Positions 63,411 to 64,000 of a DNA stretch of 64,000 nt are shown here, piece by piece. The first letter of the stretch is position 1, and every line of letters starts with the position of its first letter. The notes below the pieces were generated by a model that was not told where the DNA came from, made no database searches, and saw only the letters and a list, made by a program, of their open reading frames with translations. The stretch lies in contig NZ_JBAHWA010000001.1 in the NCBI RefSeq assembly GCF_036697405.1, positions 372,001 through 436,000 on the forward strand, in the 5' to 3' direction. Source of the DNA: Lysobacter sp036697405 (lineage in GTDB: Bacteria; Pseudomonadota; Gammaproteobacteria; Xanthomonadales; Xanthomonadaceae). The position numbers were made by a program, and so were the translations under genes.

Positions 63411-63704
63411 CTACGCTTCGGGCGCCTGCGCGCCCATGGCCGCAGGGGGCGACCCCGCACCCCGGTCGGCCTGCGCCCTACCCCCTTCCTTGTATAGGTT
63501 GTACACCGCGCCATAGCGCGCGATCGCGCGGCATTCGCCGGCCGGCAGCTCGTAGCGGGCACCCTGCTCGGTCAGACACGTGCAGCTGCGTTCCTGACGC
63601 GCCCCGTCCGCGTCAACGCCCTCGCCGGCCGCCATGCACAGCAGCCGCTGACTCGCGCCACTATCAACCCTGGATGCCCCCGTGTCGTTCGAGCCGAGCA
63701 TCAT
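63411..63704 (-). CDS. short ORF resembling the C-terminal tail of a Zot-like phage protein
   Basis: 97 residues. The central SCTCLTEQGARYELP, then ECRAIARYGAVYN, resembles the Cys-containing C-terminus of inovirus Zot-like proteins from Xanthomonadaceae as I recall them. There is no ATPase part upstream on this strand, so it would be a remnant or a partial gene. The resemblance comes from memory of the pattern only; it could also be an unrelated small Cys protein. Confidence 0.35.
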   Translation of the reverse strand: MMLGSNDTGASRVDSGASQRLLCMAAGEGVDADGARQERSCTCLTEQGARYELPAGECRAIARYGAVYNLYKEGGRAQADRGAGSPPAAMGAQAPEA

Positions 63705-64000
63705 CCAACGCCGGCAAGCAATTCCACATTCACGGACAAACTGTCGTGGTCATACATCGCCCAGGCCGGACAACCTGCGCAGGTTCGCACTGGCGACCAG
63801 TCCGGCATGCTGGTGGCGGCGGCATGTCGTGTGCAGCGAACACGCCCGCTGCATAGGCCACGCGTCTGCCCACGATCGTCAGCAATGACGTGGTGTCCGC
63901 AATGTCACCCTCGAGACAGGCAAAGCATTCGATACCGGAGGAGGACAACGGAAGGTTTGTTGCTTGGAACTCCCCTGCGGCAGAAAGGCGGGAGGGGGAA
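63705..64000. other. right edge, no firm gene
   Basis: A minus-strand frame from a TTG at 63948 to 63730 encodes 72 residues with CFACLEGDIADTTSL, not recognised and without a convincing start. A 14-bp perfect palindrome, AACCTGCGCAGGTT, lies at 63772-63785. The window ends before any further gene is clear. Confidence 0.35.

Noticed and set aside
63772..63785. AACCTGCGCAGGTT palindrome as a repressor site
   Set aside because: Palindromic but matches no operator I know, and no adjacent regulator or promoter is visible.

Overview
The window is GC-rich DNA with dense, tightly coupled operons. It looks like a gammaproteobacterial chromosome, most likely Xanthomonadaceae (Lysobacter-like). That placement rests on overall protein character and a dif-like Xer site whose outer arm fits the gammaproteobacterial pattern. 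It is an inference, because no rRNA or tRNA gene is present to confirm it.

Positions 1-31,250 hold a complete type VI secretion system (T6SS). A leftward series carries tssJ, tssK, tssL, tssA, a one-TM Ala/Pro-rich protein, tssM, tagF, an OmpA-family gene, vgrG, a TPR-type protein, an extra 42-residue membrane protein, a PAAR-like/Rhs effector and its small overlapping immunity candidate. A rightward series from the divergent promoter region near 21.1 kb carries a secreted TPR-like protein, tssB, tssC, hcp, tssE, tssF, tssG and tssH (clpV). An M15-type peptidoglycan peptidase gene lies in opposite orientation between tssA and the one-TM gene. hcp is flanked by two perfect 11-bp hairpins.

Positions 32,047-59,865 hold a second, unrelated contractile machine: a complete extracellular contractile injection system (eCIS; Afp/PVC/MAC family). 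Gene order is Afp16-like cap, a protein with carbohydrate-binding-like repeats, two sheaths, two tube proteins, a DUF5908-like protein, a LysM protein, VgrG-like spike, PAAR tip, gp25, two large baseplate proteins around an S74-type self-processing fibre, a CIS tape-measure-family protein, accessory and cargo-like genes, and the AAA+ ATPase. The accessory set is the least ordinary part: a secreted, C-terminally membrane-anchored von Willebrand D protein, a secreted FnIII protein, a 280-residue protein and a 1,253-residue DUF4157 protein. The last two share Phe-Phe-rich N-termini that could be loading signals.

Positions 59,866-64,000 are an accessory tail. They hold an 800-bp non-coding stretch with a dif-like site, then a TetR repressor facing a flavoprotein and an epoxide-hydrolase-like gene. 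A perfect palindromic operator overlaps a consensus -35/-10 pair between them. Next comes a small ORF resembling the C-terminal tail of an inovirus Zot-like protein. The dif-like site plus a possible phage remnant suggests that Xer-mediated integration has shaped this edge.

Biologically, the T6SS would deliver the Rhs toxin by contact. The eCIS would be released or membrane-tethered and carry the DUF4157/280-residue proteins as payload.
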